Part shown: positions 27,111-34,460 of the stretch, piece by piece
How the letters are laid out: the number at the start of each line of letters is the position of its first letter
Numbering within the stretch: position 1 is the first letter of the stretch
Origin: Streptomyces sp. NBC_01723
Lineage (GTDB): Bacteria; Actinomycetota; Actinomycetes; Streptomycetales; Streptomycetaceae
Length of the DNA: 64,000 nucleotides
Reading direction: 5' to 3'
NCBI RefSeq assembly: GCF_036246005.1
Contig: NZ_CP109171.1
Coordinates: 4,576,001-4,640,000, forward strand
Made by a program: the position numbers and the translations under genes
The notes under the pieces: generated by a model
What the model was told of the DNA's origin: nothing
Seen by the model: only the letters and a program-made list of their open reading frames with translations
The model's database searches: none

Positions 27111-27767
27111 CTACGGGTGTCCCGCTGGCCGGTGCACCCCGGCCAGGTCCATCGCCGCCGCGGGCGGCAGCTGCCCGGGGCGGGACGGCGGGTGGGCCTG
27201 GAAGGCCTGGAAGAGGTAGGCGAGGAGGCGGCGGGCGGCGGGGAGGGCCACGTCGGGGGGTTGGCAGGCCAGGCCGTTCACCGCCAGGAGGAGCAGGGGG
27301 ATGTCGGCCGGGTCGAAGTCCTCGCGGAGCTGTCCGGCCTCGCGGGCGCGCTCGATCAGCCGGGACAGGCGCTCCTCGGCGCAGGCGCGTTCCTCGGCGT
27401 GGTCGAGGGCCTCGGGGAACCCCGCCATGAACACCGTGTCGAAGCCGCGGTCGGTGACCAGCGTGGTGCACACCTGCTCCAGGAGGGTGTACAGGCCGTG
27501 CCCCGGGCTGGGGTCGGCCATGGCCTCCTCGAAGGCCGCCGCGCACACGCTGAGCTGTTCGGCGAAGGCGGCCGAGACCAGTGCGGAGCGGGTGGGGAAG
27601 CGGCGGTAGAGGGTGGCGACGCCGACACCGGCCCGGCGGGCGACCGCGCTCATGGGGGCGTCGACGCCCTGGGCCGCGAACACCTCGCGCGCGGCCTCCA
27701 GGACGCGCTCGCGGTTGCGGCGGGCGTCCGTGCGCAGGGACGGCTTGTGAGAGGTCTGATCAGGCAT
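27111..27767 (-). CDS. TetR family repressor
   Basis: This is a 218-residue regulator. The N-terminal TetR helix-turn-helix is at about residues 14-60 (NRERVLEAAREVFAAQGVDAP, RRAGVGVATLYRRFPTRSALV). A ligand-binding domain follows, with the SBP/WHG-type layout often seen near oxidoreductases. It is transcribed divergently from a quinone-oxidoreductase gene with a perfect 22-bp palindrome (27786-27807) between them, centred 29 nt from its ATG. It very likely represses both genes and is relieved by a small hydrophobic or electrophilic ligand. Confidence 0.92.
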   Translation of the reverse strand: MPDQTSHKPSLRTDARRNRERVLEAAREVFAAQGVDAPMSAVARRAGVGVATLYRRFPTRSALVSAAFAEQLSVCAAAFEEAMADPSPGHGLYTLLEQVCTTLVTDRGFDTVFMAGFPEALDHAEERACAEERLSRLIERAREAGQLREDFDPADIPLLLLAVNGLACQPPDVALPAARRLLAYLFQAFQAHPPSRPGQLPPAAAMDLAGVHRPAGHP

Positions 27768-27785
27768 TGTTTCTCACTTCCCGGC

Positions 27786-27807
27786 AAGTGGACGGTGTCG
27801 TCCACTT
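27786..27807. promoter_or_regulatory. TetR operator palindrome
   Basis: AAGTGGACG, then GTGT, then CGTCCACTT: both 9-bp arms are perfect inverted complements. It lies in the divergent TetR/oxidoreductase intergenic region, 19 nt from the TetR ATG. The GTGGACG half-site is a common core of TetR-type operators. TAGCGT-like hexamers follow downstream, so occupancy would block both promoters. Confidence 0.85.
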
Positions 27808-27883
27808 ACGTGCCTAGCGTGAGCGTAGCAGCGGGCGCGGGCCTCGCCTCCGCGCTCCCCGAACGCGACCTTGGGACGAGACC

Positions 27884-28876
27884 ATGAGCGAGATCACCAG
27901 CGAGATCACCAGCGAGATCACGAGTGAGATGAACGCGGTTCTCTTCGACCGTTTCGGGCCTCCGGACGTGCTCTACGTCGGCCGGCGGCCGGTGCCGGCC
28001 GTCCCTCCCGGCGAGGTGCTGGTGCGGGTGCGCGCCGCCGGGGTCAACGGCGGGGATCTGCTGGACCGGACCGGCAAGGTGCGGCTCGTGACCGGCCGGG
28101 CCTTCCCCAAGGCGTGCGGCATCGACTTCGCGGGGGAGGTGGCCCGGGTCGGGTCGTCCGTCTCCGGGGTGAGGGAGGGGGAACGGGTGTGGGGGCTGCT
28201 GGGGCGCAGTACCGGTGCCATGGCCGAGTACGTCGCCGTCAGTCCTCGGCGGATCGCGTCCGCGCCGGAAAACCTCACCCCGGAGGAGGCCGTCTCGCTG
28301 CTCGCGGGCGCGACCACGGCGGTGACCGCGCTGCGCGACAAGGCCGGTCTGCAACCCGGTGAGCGGCTGCTGGTGCGGGGCGGGAGCGGGGGCGTGGGCA
28401 GCGTCGCCGTGCAGGTCGGCAGGCTCCTCGGGGCGCACGTCGTCGCGCTCGCGGGCGGGAGGAACCTCGACTTCGTGCGCGGCCTGGGTGCCGACGACGC
28501 GCTGGACCACCGGACGACCGCCCTGCCCGCGCTCGGGCGGTTCGACGTCGTCCTCGATACCGTCGGTACCGAGCAGTCCCGCGTCCGCCGCCTGCTCGCG
28601 CCGGGCGGGCGCATGGTCGCCGTCACCATCGACTTCGACCGGCCGCTCGCGGGGATCGCCGGCGTTCTCGCGTCCGCCGTGCACGGCAGGGGCCGTATCC
28701 GCGCCTTCAGCGGCAATCCCGACAGCGCGCTGCTGGCCGAGGTCACGCGCCTCGTGGACCACGGCGACCTCGTGCCCGTCGTGGACACCGTCCACCCGCT
28801 CGACCGTGTCGCCGACGCCCACCGGGCTCTGGAGGCCGGTGGGGTGCGCGGCAAGCACGTCGTCCGGGTCGCCTAG
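27884..28876 (+). CDS. NADPH:quinone oxidoreductase-like MDR enzyme
   Basis: This is a 330-residue zinc-independent medium-chain dehydrogenase/reductase. Features are the GroES-like N-terminal domain (MNAVLFDRFGPPDVLYV, CGIDFAGEVARVGSSV), the NADPH-binding LLVRGGSGGVGSVAVQVGRLLG motif (GGxGxVG) near residue 164, and the family C-terminus VADAHRALEAGGVRGKHVV. It probably reduces quinones or enones. The first 15 codons (MSEITSEITSEITSE) contain a threefold 12-bp repeat that is not part of the family. The conserved protein begins at the ATG at 27929, so either start is possible; 27884 is the longer reading. It is controlled by the divergent TetR gene. Confidence 0.9.
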   Translation: MSEITSEITSEITSEMNAVLFDRFGPPDVLYVGRRPVPAVPPGEVLVRVRAAGVNGGDLLDRTGKVRLVTGRAFPKACGIDFAGEVARVGSSVSGVREGERVWGLLGRSTGAMAEYVAVSPRRIASAPENLTPEEAVSLLAGATTAVTALRDKAGLQPGERLLVRGGSGGVGSVAVQVGRLLGAHVVALAGGRNLDFVRGLGADDALDHRTTALPALGRFDVVLDTVGTEQSRVRRLLAPGGRMVAVTIDFDRPLAGIAGVLASAVHGRGRIRAFSGNPDSALLAEVTRLVDHGDLVPVVDTVHPLDRVADAHRALEAGGVRGKHVVRVA

Positions 28877-28902
28877 GGCAACCGGAAGCGCCTGGAGGTG
28901 CG

Positions 28903-28931
28903 TTGACAGGCTGCGGGCGGGTGCGTGTAAT
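28903..28931 (+). promoter_or_regulatory. HrdB-type promoter upstream of the nitroreductase-hemerythrin gene
   Basis: TTGACA (28903-28908, perfect -35) and TGTAAT (28926-28931) are 17 nt apart. The predicted start is about 160 nt before ATG 29102, giving an unusually long leader. The leader contains GC-rich inverted segments (CGGGCGAGCGCCC near 28983) but no riboswitch class that I recognise. Confidence 0.65.
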
Positions 28932-29101
28932 GAGGGTGGTGCCGCGTGGCGCCGGTCAAAGAGCAGTGGGCCGGCCGGCGATCGGGCGAGCGCCCTTCAC
29001 CCCAAGGGTCCGTGATGCGTTCCTACTCCGCGCCCTGACACGACGTAGCCCCTGAGCACGTCGTCGTCCCTCTCGCACTTTCCCGGAGACCCGAGAACCG
29101 T

Positions 29102-29953
29102 ATGCCCACGTCATTCCAGCAGCCCGTCACGCACGAGGACGGGAACCTGCTCCTGCTCACCACCACCGGCGCCCGGACGGGGCGTCCGCGCATCACCACG
29201 CTCGGCTACGTCCGCCACGGCGGCGCCCTTCTGGTCGTCGCCTCCCACCTCGGTTCGCCACGCCATCCCGGCTGGTACCACAACCTGCTCGCCCATCCCG
29301 TCGTCGGCGTCGAGATCGGCTCCCGGTCGTTCGAAGCCCTCGCCGTGCCCGCCGAGGGGGCCCGGCGCGAGGAGCTGTTCGCCTACGTCGTACGGAGGGC
29401 GCCCGGTTACGGCGACCACCAGGCCCGGACCGCGAGGCCGCTGCCGGTGGTCGTGCTGGAGCGGGCCGAGCCCGAGGGGTGGGAGGCGCCGGAAGAGGTC
29501 CGTAGCCTCGCCGACAAACTTCTGGAGGTGCACACCTGGCTGCGGGGGCAGTTGCGGCAGGTGGGGGCCGAGGTCGAGGCCCACTTCGCGTCCCCGGCGG
29601 CGGCCGGTGCGCCGCCCGGGCTCGGGCTCCAGATCAGGCAGCGCTGCCTCGCCTTCTGCCAGGCGCTGGAGTTCCATCACGCGAGCGAGGACGGGCACCT
29701 GTTCCCGGGGATCGCCCACCACCACCCCCACCTGGCCGACGTCTTCGACCGCCTCGCCGACGAGCACCGTACGGTCGCCCGCGTCCAGGGCGAGCTGGCG
29801 GCCCTGCTGGCCGACATCGCCGGCGCCGACCCCCGGCGCTTCCGCGCCGAGCTGGCGGAGATGTCCGCACAGCTGAACGCGCACCTCGACTACGAGGAGG
29901 AGGTGCTGCTCCCGCTGTTGGCCGAGGTGCCGTGGCCGCCGGTCGCGCCCTAG
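29102..29953 (+). CDS. nitroreductase/deazaflavin-dependent domain fused to hemerythrin HHE domain
   Basis: This is a 283-residue fusion. Residues ~5-128 match the Ddn/split-barrel nitroreductase family (LLLLTTTGARTGRPRITTLGY, ASHLGSPRHPGWYHNLLAHP, VVRRAPGYGDHQARTARPLPVVVLE, quoted as pieces). Members bind F420 or FMN. Residues ~135-275 are a hemerythrin-like HHE domain with the expected His/Glu ligands (HTWLR, EFHHASEDGHLFPGI, LADEHRTVARV, LNAHLDYEEEVLLPLL) for a di-iron centre. Combining a deazaflavin reductase with an oxygen- or NO-binding di-iron module suggests a redox-sensing or detoxification enzyme. Its stop overlaps the opposite-strand SRPBCC gene by 4 nt. Confidence 0.9.
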   Translation: MPTSFQQPVTHEDGNLLLLTTTGARTGRPRITTLGYVRHGGALLVVASHLGSPRHPGWYHNLLAHPVVGVEIGSRSFEALAVPAEGARREELFAYVVRRAPGYGDHQARTARPLPVVVLERAEPEGWEAPEEVRSLADKLLEVHTWLRGQLRQVGAEVEAHFASPAAAGAPPGLGLQIRQRCLAFCQALEFHHASEDGHLFPGIAHHHPHLADVFDRLADEHRTVARVQGELAALLADIAGADPRRFRAELAEMSAQLNAHLDYEEEVLLPLLAEVPWPPVAP

Positions 29954-30369
29954 AGGGACTCCAGCACTTCCTTGAGGCGGGCCAGGTCGGCGGCGACCGT
30001 GGTGGCGTCGCGCTCGAAGGCGGCGTCGCCGGTCCCCGGCTGCCGGCGGACGGTGAAGACCACCTCGCTGCCGGTGCCGTCGGCGATCACCCGCACCGGG
30101 TTGTGGACGGTCTCCCCGGAGGGCAGCGTGACGTGGTGGTCGAGGACGCCCAGGTCGTTGCGGGGGACGAAGGCGACCTCGACCCGGCCCATGGGGGAGG
30201 AGGCGGCGAACCAGCGGCCGTCGACCTGCTCCATGGACCCGCCCAGCCCGTGCGCCCAGGCGGGCAGGTTGGCCGGGTCCGAGGCGTAGGCGTAGACCTC
30301 GTCGACGGTGCGGTCGATGTGGATGCCGAGGTGGCGCGATTGCCTGTCTGTCCTGCCTGTGCCGTTCAT
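29950..30369 (-). CDS. SRPBCC family (polyketide cyclase/START-like) protein
   Basis: This is a 139-residue protein with the helix-grip fold pattern: HIDRTVDEVYAYASDPANLPAWAHGL at the N-terminus and AADLARLKEVLESL as the long C-terminal helix. Such proteins bind small hydrophobic ligands; the function is unknown. It converges with the nitroreductase-hemerythrin gene (4-nt overlap) and is preceded by the MarR gene on the same strand, so MarR and SRPBCC may be co-transcribed. Confidence 0.88.
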   Translation of the reverse strand: MNGTGRTDRQSRHLGIHIDRTVDEVYAYASDPANLPAWAHGLGGSMEQVDGRWFAASSPMGRVEVAFVPRNDLGVLDHHVTLPSGETVHNPVRVIADGTGSEVVFTVRRQPGTGDAAFERDATTVAADLARLKEVLESL

Positions 30370-30424
30370 GGCAGCGACGGTAGTGGGCCGCCCCGCGCCC
30401 TTTCTTGAACGAATCGGACAGGCC

Positions 30425-30883
30425 CTAGTGGTGCCAGGCCTTGCCGCCCGTGTTGTGGATGAAGCGCTGGAGCACCTTCACGGTGGTCAGGTACTCCTCG
30501 TCGGAGATCCCGGCGTGGCGCTCCGTCCACAGGTCGCGCTGGAGGGCGGCGGCCTTCGCGTGGAAGGCGCCGCCCTCGGGGGTGAGGGTGAGCCGGCCGT
30601 CGGGGGACTGGGTGATCCAGCCCCGGGTGACGGTCGCGTCGATCTCCGACTCCATCAGCTCCGGGCCCGCGTCGAGGTAGTTCCGCAGGAGGCGGGAGAT
30701 CTCGTCGCGGGTCTTCGGGGTGCCGGCGCCGGCGACCTGGGCGAGGACCCACCACTGGGGTTGGGTCGTGCCGATCTCGGCGAGGGCCGCCTGGGTGCGG
30801 GTGACGACTGCCTTGTAGGCGGCCCAGCTCCAGTAGCCGATGGGCTGCTGGATCAGTTCGGTGTCGCTGTGCGAGTAGTCCAT
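30425..30883 (-). CDS. MarR family transcriptional regulator
   Basis: This is a 152-residue winged-helix regulator with the MarR dimer layout. Helix 1 is near AAYKAVVTRTQAALAEI. The DNA-binding part is KTRDEISRLLRNYLDAGPELMESEIDATVTRGWI, followed by SPDGRLTLTPEGGAFHA (the wing), and a C-terminal dimerisation helix. Targets are not certain; the adjacent SRPBCC gene 55 nt downstream is the first candidate. hemB is divergent from the same 101-nt gap. Confidence 0.88.
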   Translation of the reverse strand: MDYSHSDTELIQQPIGYWSWAAYKAVVTRTQAALAEIGTTQPQWWVLAQVAGAGTPKTRDEISRLLRNYLDAGPELMESEIDATVTRGWITQSPDGRLTLTPEGGAFHAKAAALQRDLWTERHAGISDEEYLTTVKVLQRFIHNTGGKAWHH

Positions 30884-30984
30884 GGGGCCGACCGTAGAAG
30901 CTGAAGTTTGGTTGAGGTCAAGGGCTTCCCGGTCCGACTCCCCGTCGGCAAAGGCACGGGTGGGGCGGGCGTAGCGTAGGAGCC

Positions 30985-31977
30985 ATGACGACGTACGGAT
31001 CCTTTCCCGGCACCCGGCCCCGGCGGCTGCGGACCACCCCCGTGATGCGTCGGATGGTCGCCGAGACCCGGCTCCACCCCGCAGACTTCATCCTCCCCGC
31101 CTTCGTGCGCGAGGGCGTGCGGGAGCCGGTGCCGGTCACCGCGATGCCCGGGGTCGTCCAGCACACCCGGGACACCCTCAAGAAGGCCGCCGCCGAGGCG
31201 GTCGAGGCCGGGATCTCCGGGATCATGCTGTTCGGCGTGCCGGAGGAGGAGAAGAAGGACGCCGTCGGGACGACGGGGACGGATCCGGACGGGATCCTCC
31301 AGGTCGCGCTGCGTGACGTGCGGGCCGAGGTCGGCGACGACCTGCTCGTCATGTCCGACCTCTGCCTGGACGAGTTCACCGACCACGGGCACTGCGGTGT
31401 GCTCGACGCCGAGGGGCGGGTCGACAACGACGCCACCCTGGAGCGGTACGCCGAGATGGCCCAGGTCCAGGCCGACGCGGGCGCCCATGTGGTCGGCCCC
31501 AGCGGGATGATGGACGGCCAGATCGGCGTCGTCCGGGACGCGCTGGACCAGATCGGGCGGGAGGACGTCGCCGTCCTCGCGTACACCGTGAAGTACGCCT
31601 CCGCCTTCTACGGGCCCTTCCGCGAGGCCGTCGGATCCTCGCTGGAGGGGGACCGCAAGACCTACCAGCAGGACGCCGCCAACGCGCGGGACGCGATGCG
31701 CGAGCTGGCGCTGGACCTCGAGGAGGGCGCCGACATGGTGATGGTCAAGCCGGCCGGCCCCTACCTCGACATCCTCGCCAAGGTCGCCGAGGTCTCGGAC
31801 GTGCCCGTCGCCGCCTACCAGATCTCCGGCGAGTACTCGATGATCGAGGCCGCCGCCGAGAAGGGCTGGATCGACCGCGACCGGGCCATCCTGGAGTCGC
31901 TCACCGGGATCAAGCGGGCGGGCGCCCGCAACATCCTGACCTACTGGGCGACCGAGGCCGCTCGCACACTGCGCTGA
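30985..31977 (+). CDS. hemB: HemB, porphobilinogen synthase
   Basis: This is a 330-residue delta-aminolevulinate dehydratase, joining two aminolevulinates to porphobilinogen. It has [15 protein letters not shown], the [15 protein letters not shown] metal/lid region, [16 protein letters not shown], and Lys203 (TVKYAS) and Lys255 ([12 protein letters not shown]) as the active-site Schiff-base lysines. It retains an Asp-rich metal site with a single Cys in the lid (DHGHCG), so it is probably of the Mg-dependent type. TAGCGT at 30971-30976 suggests a very short or no leader. It is separated from rex-hemACD by about 10 kb of unrelated genes. Confidence 0.96.
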   Translation: MTTYGSFPGTRPRRLRTTPVMRRMVAETRLHPADFILPAFVREGVREPVPVTAMPGVVQHTRDTLKKAAAEAVEAGISGIMLFGVPEEEKKDAVGTTGTDPDGILQVALRDVRAEVGDDLLVMSDLCLDEFTDHGHCGVLDAEGRVDNDATLERYAEMAQVQADAGAHVVGPSGMMDGQIGVVRDALDQIGREDVAVLAYTVKYASAFYGPFREAVGSSLEGDRKTYQQDAANARDAMRELALDLEEGADMVMVKPAGPYLDILAKVAEVSDVPVAAYQISGEYSMIEAAAEKGWIDRDRAILESLTGIKRAGARNILTYWATEAARTLR

Positions 31978-31992
31978 CCGACCGGTGCCGGC

Positions 31993-32013
31993 CCCGCACG
32001 CACGGCGTGCGGG
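31993..32013. terminator. terminator between hemB and the lipoprotein gene
   Basis: A perfect 9-bp stem CCCGCACGC/GCGTGCGGG with an ACG loop lies 15 nt after the hemB stop. The neighbouring gene ends at 32027 on the other strand, so it acts for convergent transcripts. Confidence 0.8.
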
Positions 32014-32026
32014 TGCGCGGACCCCT

Positions 32027-32776
32027 TCAGTACTCGAGCGCGTTCGCGGCGCTGGTCTGCCAGTACGTGACCGTCAGGGCGCTGTCGACGAACACGCCGT
32101 CCGAGGGCAGCGTGACCCGGGCGATGGAGCCGTCCTCGAAGGGGATGGTGAGGGTCTGCGTGTCGTAGCCGCCCTCGCCGCTGCCGTCGCCGGACGACAG
32201 CCGCACGCCCGCGTAGCCGGACTCGCCGGGGGCCAGCGTCGTCAGCGACTGAGGCTTGCTGGACTCCGCGACGGGCGGCACCGACTGGGCCTCGCCGAAC
32301 CGGGCCGCCGGGTACTCGGGCAGCGCGCAGGTCTTCGAGCCGGTGTTGGTCGCGGTCAGCAGCAGGTGGTTGATCGGGCGGGGCGCGTTCGCCGCGGTGA
32401 TCCGCACGTCGGAGGCGGAGCACTTGCCGGGCAGGCCCGGGTCGGACTGGTCTTCGCCCGCGCCCGCGCCGGCGCCCGAGCCCGCGCCGGCGCCCGAGCC
32501 CGAGCCGGCGCCCGAGCCCGCGGCGGAACCCGAGCCCGCGGCGGAACCCGAGCCGCCGCCGTTCCCGGAGTTCGGCGCCTGGGCGGTGTCCTCCTTCGCG
32601 TCGCCCGAGCCGCCCTTGGCGGACGGCTGGTTGGTGTTCCCGGCCACGGAGGTGTTGGCGGCCGGGGCCGGGGCGCCGGAGTCGACGCCGTCGCCCTCAC
32701 AGGCCGTCAGGGAGAGCGCGGCCAGCGCCACCGTGGTGGCGGCGAACAGGCGGGTGCGAGTGGTGCGTGCGGACAT
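32027..32776 (-). CDS. DUF4232-type secreted lipoprotein
   Basis: This is a 249-residue lipoprotein. The signal peptide ends in a lipobox LTAC (Cys about 26). Next comes a linker of about 90 residues made of Ser/Gly/Ala repeats (GSGAGSGSGAGAG-like), encoded by a 12-to-18-bp DNA repeat near 32450-32560. The C-terminal domain (about 120-249) matches DUF4232: CSASDVRITAANAPRP, NTGSKTCALPEYPAARF, LAPGESGYAGVRL and a final Trp-containing strand. The function is unknown; such proteins are abundant on streptomycete surfaces. ATG 32776 has AGGGGG upstream. The long in-frame upstream extension overlaps the divergent XRE gene and is rejected. Confidence 0.88.
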   Translation of the reverse strand: MSARTTRTRLFAATTVALAALSLTACEGDGVDSGAPAPAANTSVAGNTNQPSAKGGSGDAKEDTAQAPNSGNGGGSGSAAGSGSAAGSGAGSGSGAGAGSGAGAGAGEDQSDPGLPGKCSASDVRITAANAPRPINHLLLTATNTGSKTCALPEYPAARFGEAQSVPPVAESSKPQSLTTLAPGESGYAGVRLSSGDGSGEGGYDTQTLTIPFEDGSIARVTLPSDGVFVDSALTVTYWQTSAANALEY

Positions 32777-32986
32777 GGAGGTCCCCCTGTGAATCTGGTT
32801 ACTGAGGTGAGCCGCTCGACCGTTCGCCGGGAGCGGCTGCTTGGATGACCACAGCTTGCGGTCGGGTCCGTCCCGGCCGCCAGAGACCGCGGAGCATACG
32901 GGACGGTGGGACGCCCGGAACGCTCTGACCTGCGGGAACAACGTCCCTCTGGGACGCGGCACGGGGATGCGAGAGAGGGTGGAACG

Positions 32987-34366
32987 GTGGCGGGGGACGA
33001 CTTCGCTGGACTGCTGCGGGAGTTGAAGGAGCGGTCCGGGCTCAGCTACGGGGCACTGGGCAAGCGGCTGCACATGAGCGGCTCGACCCTGCACCGGTAC
33101 GTCAGCGGAGAGGTGGTGCCGGTCGAGTTCGCCTCCGTCGAACGCCTCGCCCGCGTGTGCCGGGCGACCCCCGAGGAACTGCTCGAACTCCACCGCCGCT
33201 GGATCCGCGCTGACGCGCTGCGCGGCGTGAAGAAGGAGGAGAGCGGGGAGGCCGAGGGCACGGAGGCGGCCGAGGCGGCCGAGGCGGCCGAGGCGGCAGA
33301 GGGGGCAGAGGCGGCAGAGGCGGCCGAGGGGGCAGAGGCGGCCGGGAGGACCGAGGCCGCCGGGGGCGCCGAGGAGCCCGGGGAGTCCGAGGAGTTCGGG
33401 AAGTCCGGGGAGCCCGGGGAGCCGCCCGGGGAGCCCGGCGAAGCCGTCGGAAGCGCGGAGCAGGCCCCGTCCCGCCGCCGGGTCCCGCGCGCCGCGCTCT
33501 ACGCCGCGTCCGGCGTCGTGGCCGTCAGCGCCGCCGTCGCGCTCGTGGCGAACCTCGTACCGGGCACGGACGACGGTACGGGGCACGGTCGGGCCGGCGC
33601 CGTCGCGCGGAGCTCCGCCTCGGCGTCCGGGACGGCCACCGGATCCGCCACCCCGAGCGCCTCCGCGTCCCCGTCCGGCTCCCCCTCGGGCTCCCCGGCC
33701 GCTTCCCCCTCCGCGTCCCCCTCCCGTCCGGGTACCGCGTCGCCGAGCCGGGAGGCACCCGCCAACGGCCCCGCGCTGACCGTGTCGACCACCCCGTACT
33801 ACTGGGACGTGCCCTGCGACCACGCCTTCCTGGTCGACCGCAGCCCGAAGAACGTGCCGAAGCCGCCCCCGCAGCAGGACGCCGTCGGCTGGGCCACCCC
33901 CCTCAACGCGGTCTCCGCGAACCGGCAGATGACCGTTCTCACCGTGCAGGGCACCGGCCCGGAGACGGTGGTCCTGGAGGACCTGCACGTCCGGGTGGTG
34001 GACACCGGACCGGCGCTGGACTGGAACCAGTACGTGATGGGCAACGGCTGCGGCGGCCAGGTGAACGTCACGGCCTTCGACGTCTCCCTCGACCTGGGCA
34101 CCCCGCTGGCGACGCCGATCGGGGGCCAGCGGGACTTCCCGTACAGCGTCAGCGAGTCCGACCCCGAGGTCTTCCACGTCAACGCGCACACCAGCGGCCA
34201 GAACGTCAGCTGGTACCTGGAGCTGGAGTGGTCCAGCGGCGGCCGGCACGGCACGACCCGCGTCGACGACCACGGCAAGCCGTTCCGCACCAGCGCCTCC
34301 CGGGACAGCTCGTACTACGCGTACCCCCTCGGCAGTGACGCGTGGGAGTTCGTGGAGGGCGACTGA
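32987..34366 (+). CDS. membrane-anchored XRE-type regulator with extracellular domain
   Basis: This is a 459-residue protein. An N-terminal helix-turn-helix (about 5-70; LRELKERSGLSYGALGKRLH, STLHRYVSGEVVPVEFASV) is followed by a Glu/Ala-rich repeat segment (EAAEAAEAAEAAEG style, residues ~80-155). A transmembrane helix lies near 165-190 (RAALYAASGVVAVSAAVALV). A Ser/Pro/Ala-rich outer linker follows, then a beta-rich C-terminal domain of about 190 residues (TTPYYWDVPCDHAFLVDR, VVLEDLHVRVVDTG, FHVNAHTSGQNVSWYLELEW). The architecture suggests a signal sensed outside the cell and transmitted to DNA inside. GTG 32987 has an AGAGGGTGGAAC ribosome binding site. It is divergent from the lipoprotein gene. 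Confidence 0.85.
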   Translation: MAGDDFAGLLRELKERSGLSYGALGKRLHMSGSTLHRYVSGEVVPVEFASVERLARVCRATPEELLELHRRWIRADALRGVKKEESGEAEGTEAAEAAEAAEAAEGAEAAEAAEGAEAAGRTEAAGGAEEPGESEEFGKSGEPGEPPGEPGEAVGSAEQAPSRRRVPRAALYAASGVVAVSAAVALVANLVPGTDDGTGHGRAGAVARSSASASGTATGSATPSASASPSGSPSGSPAASPSASPSRPGTASPSREAPANGPALTVSTTPYYWDVPCDHAFLVDRSPKNVPKPPPQQDAVGWATPLNAVSANRQMTVLTVQGTGPETVVLEDLHVRVVDTGPALDWNQYVMGNGCGGQVNVTAFDVSLDLGTPLATPIGGQRDFPYSVSESDPEVFHVNAHTSGQNVSWYLELEWSSGGRHGTTRVDDHGKPFRTSASRDSSYYAYPLGSDAWEFVEGD

Positions 34367-34426
34367 CACCGGGTGACGCCCTGTCCGCCGCGAGGCCGCA
34401 CGCGTGTCCGCATCACGGAAAGGAAC

Positions 34427-34454
34427 TTGTAGGCGGCACGTACTTCTCTAGGCT
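34427..34454 (+). promoter_or_regulatory. promoter giving a leaderless aminotransferase transcript
   Basis: TTGTAG (34427-34432), a 16-nt spacer and TAGGCT (34449-34454) would start transcription at about 34461, which is the A of the ATG. The gap has no ribosome binding site in front of ATG 34461, consistent with a leaderless mRNA. Confidence 0.6.
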
Positions 34455-34460
34455 GCGGGC

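Noticed and set aside
28930..29055. 41-codon ORF MRVVPRGAG... in the leader before the nitroreductase gene
   Set aside because: The ATG overlaps the -10 element of the predicted promoter and the peptide matches nothing I know; kept only as a possibility in the findings.
32777..34369. Long minus-strand open frame running upstream of the lipoprotein
   Set aside because: It is antisense to the XRE gene, has no family pattern, and results from GC-rich codon bias in the other strand.
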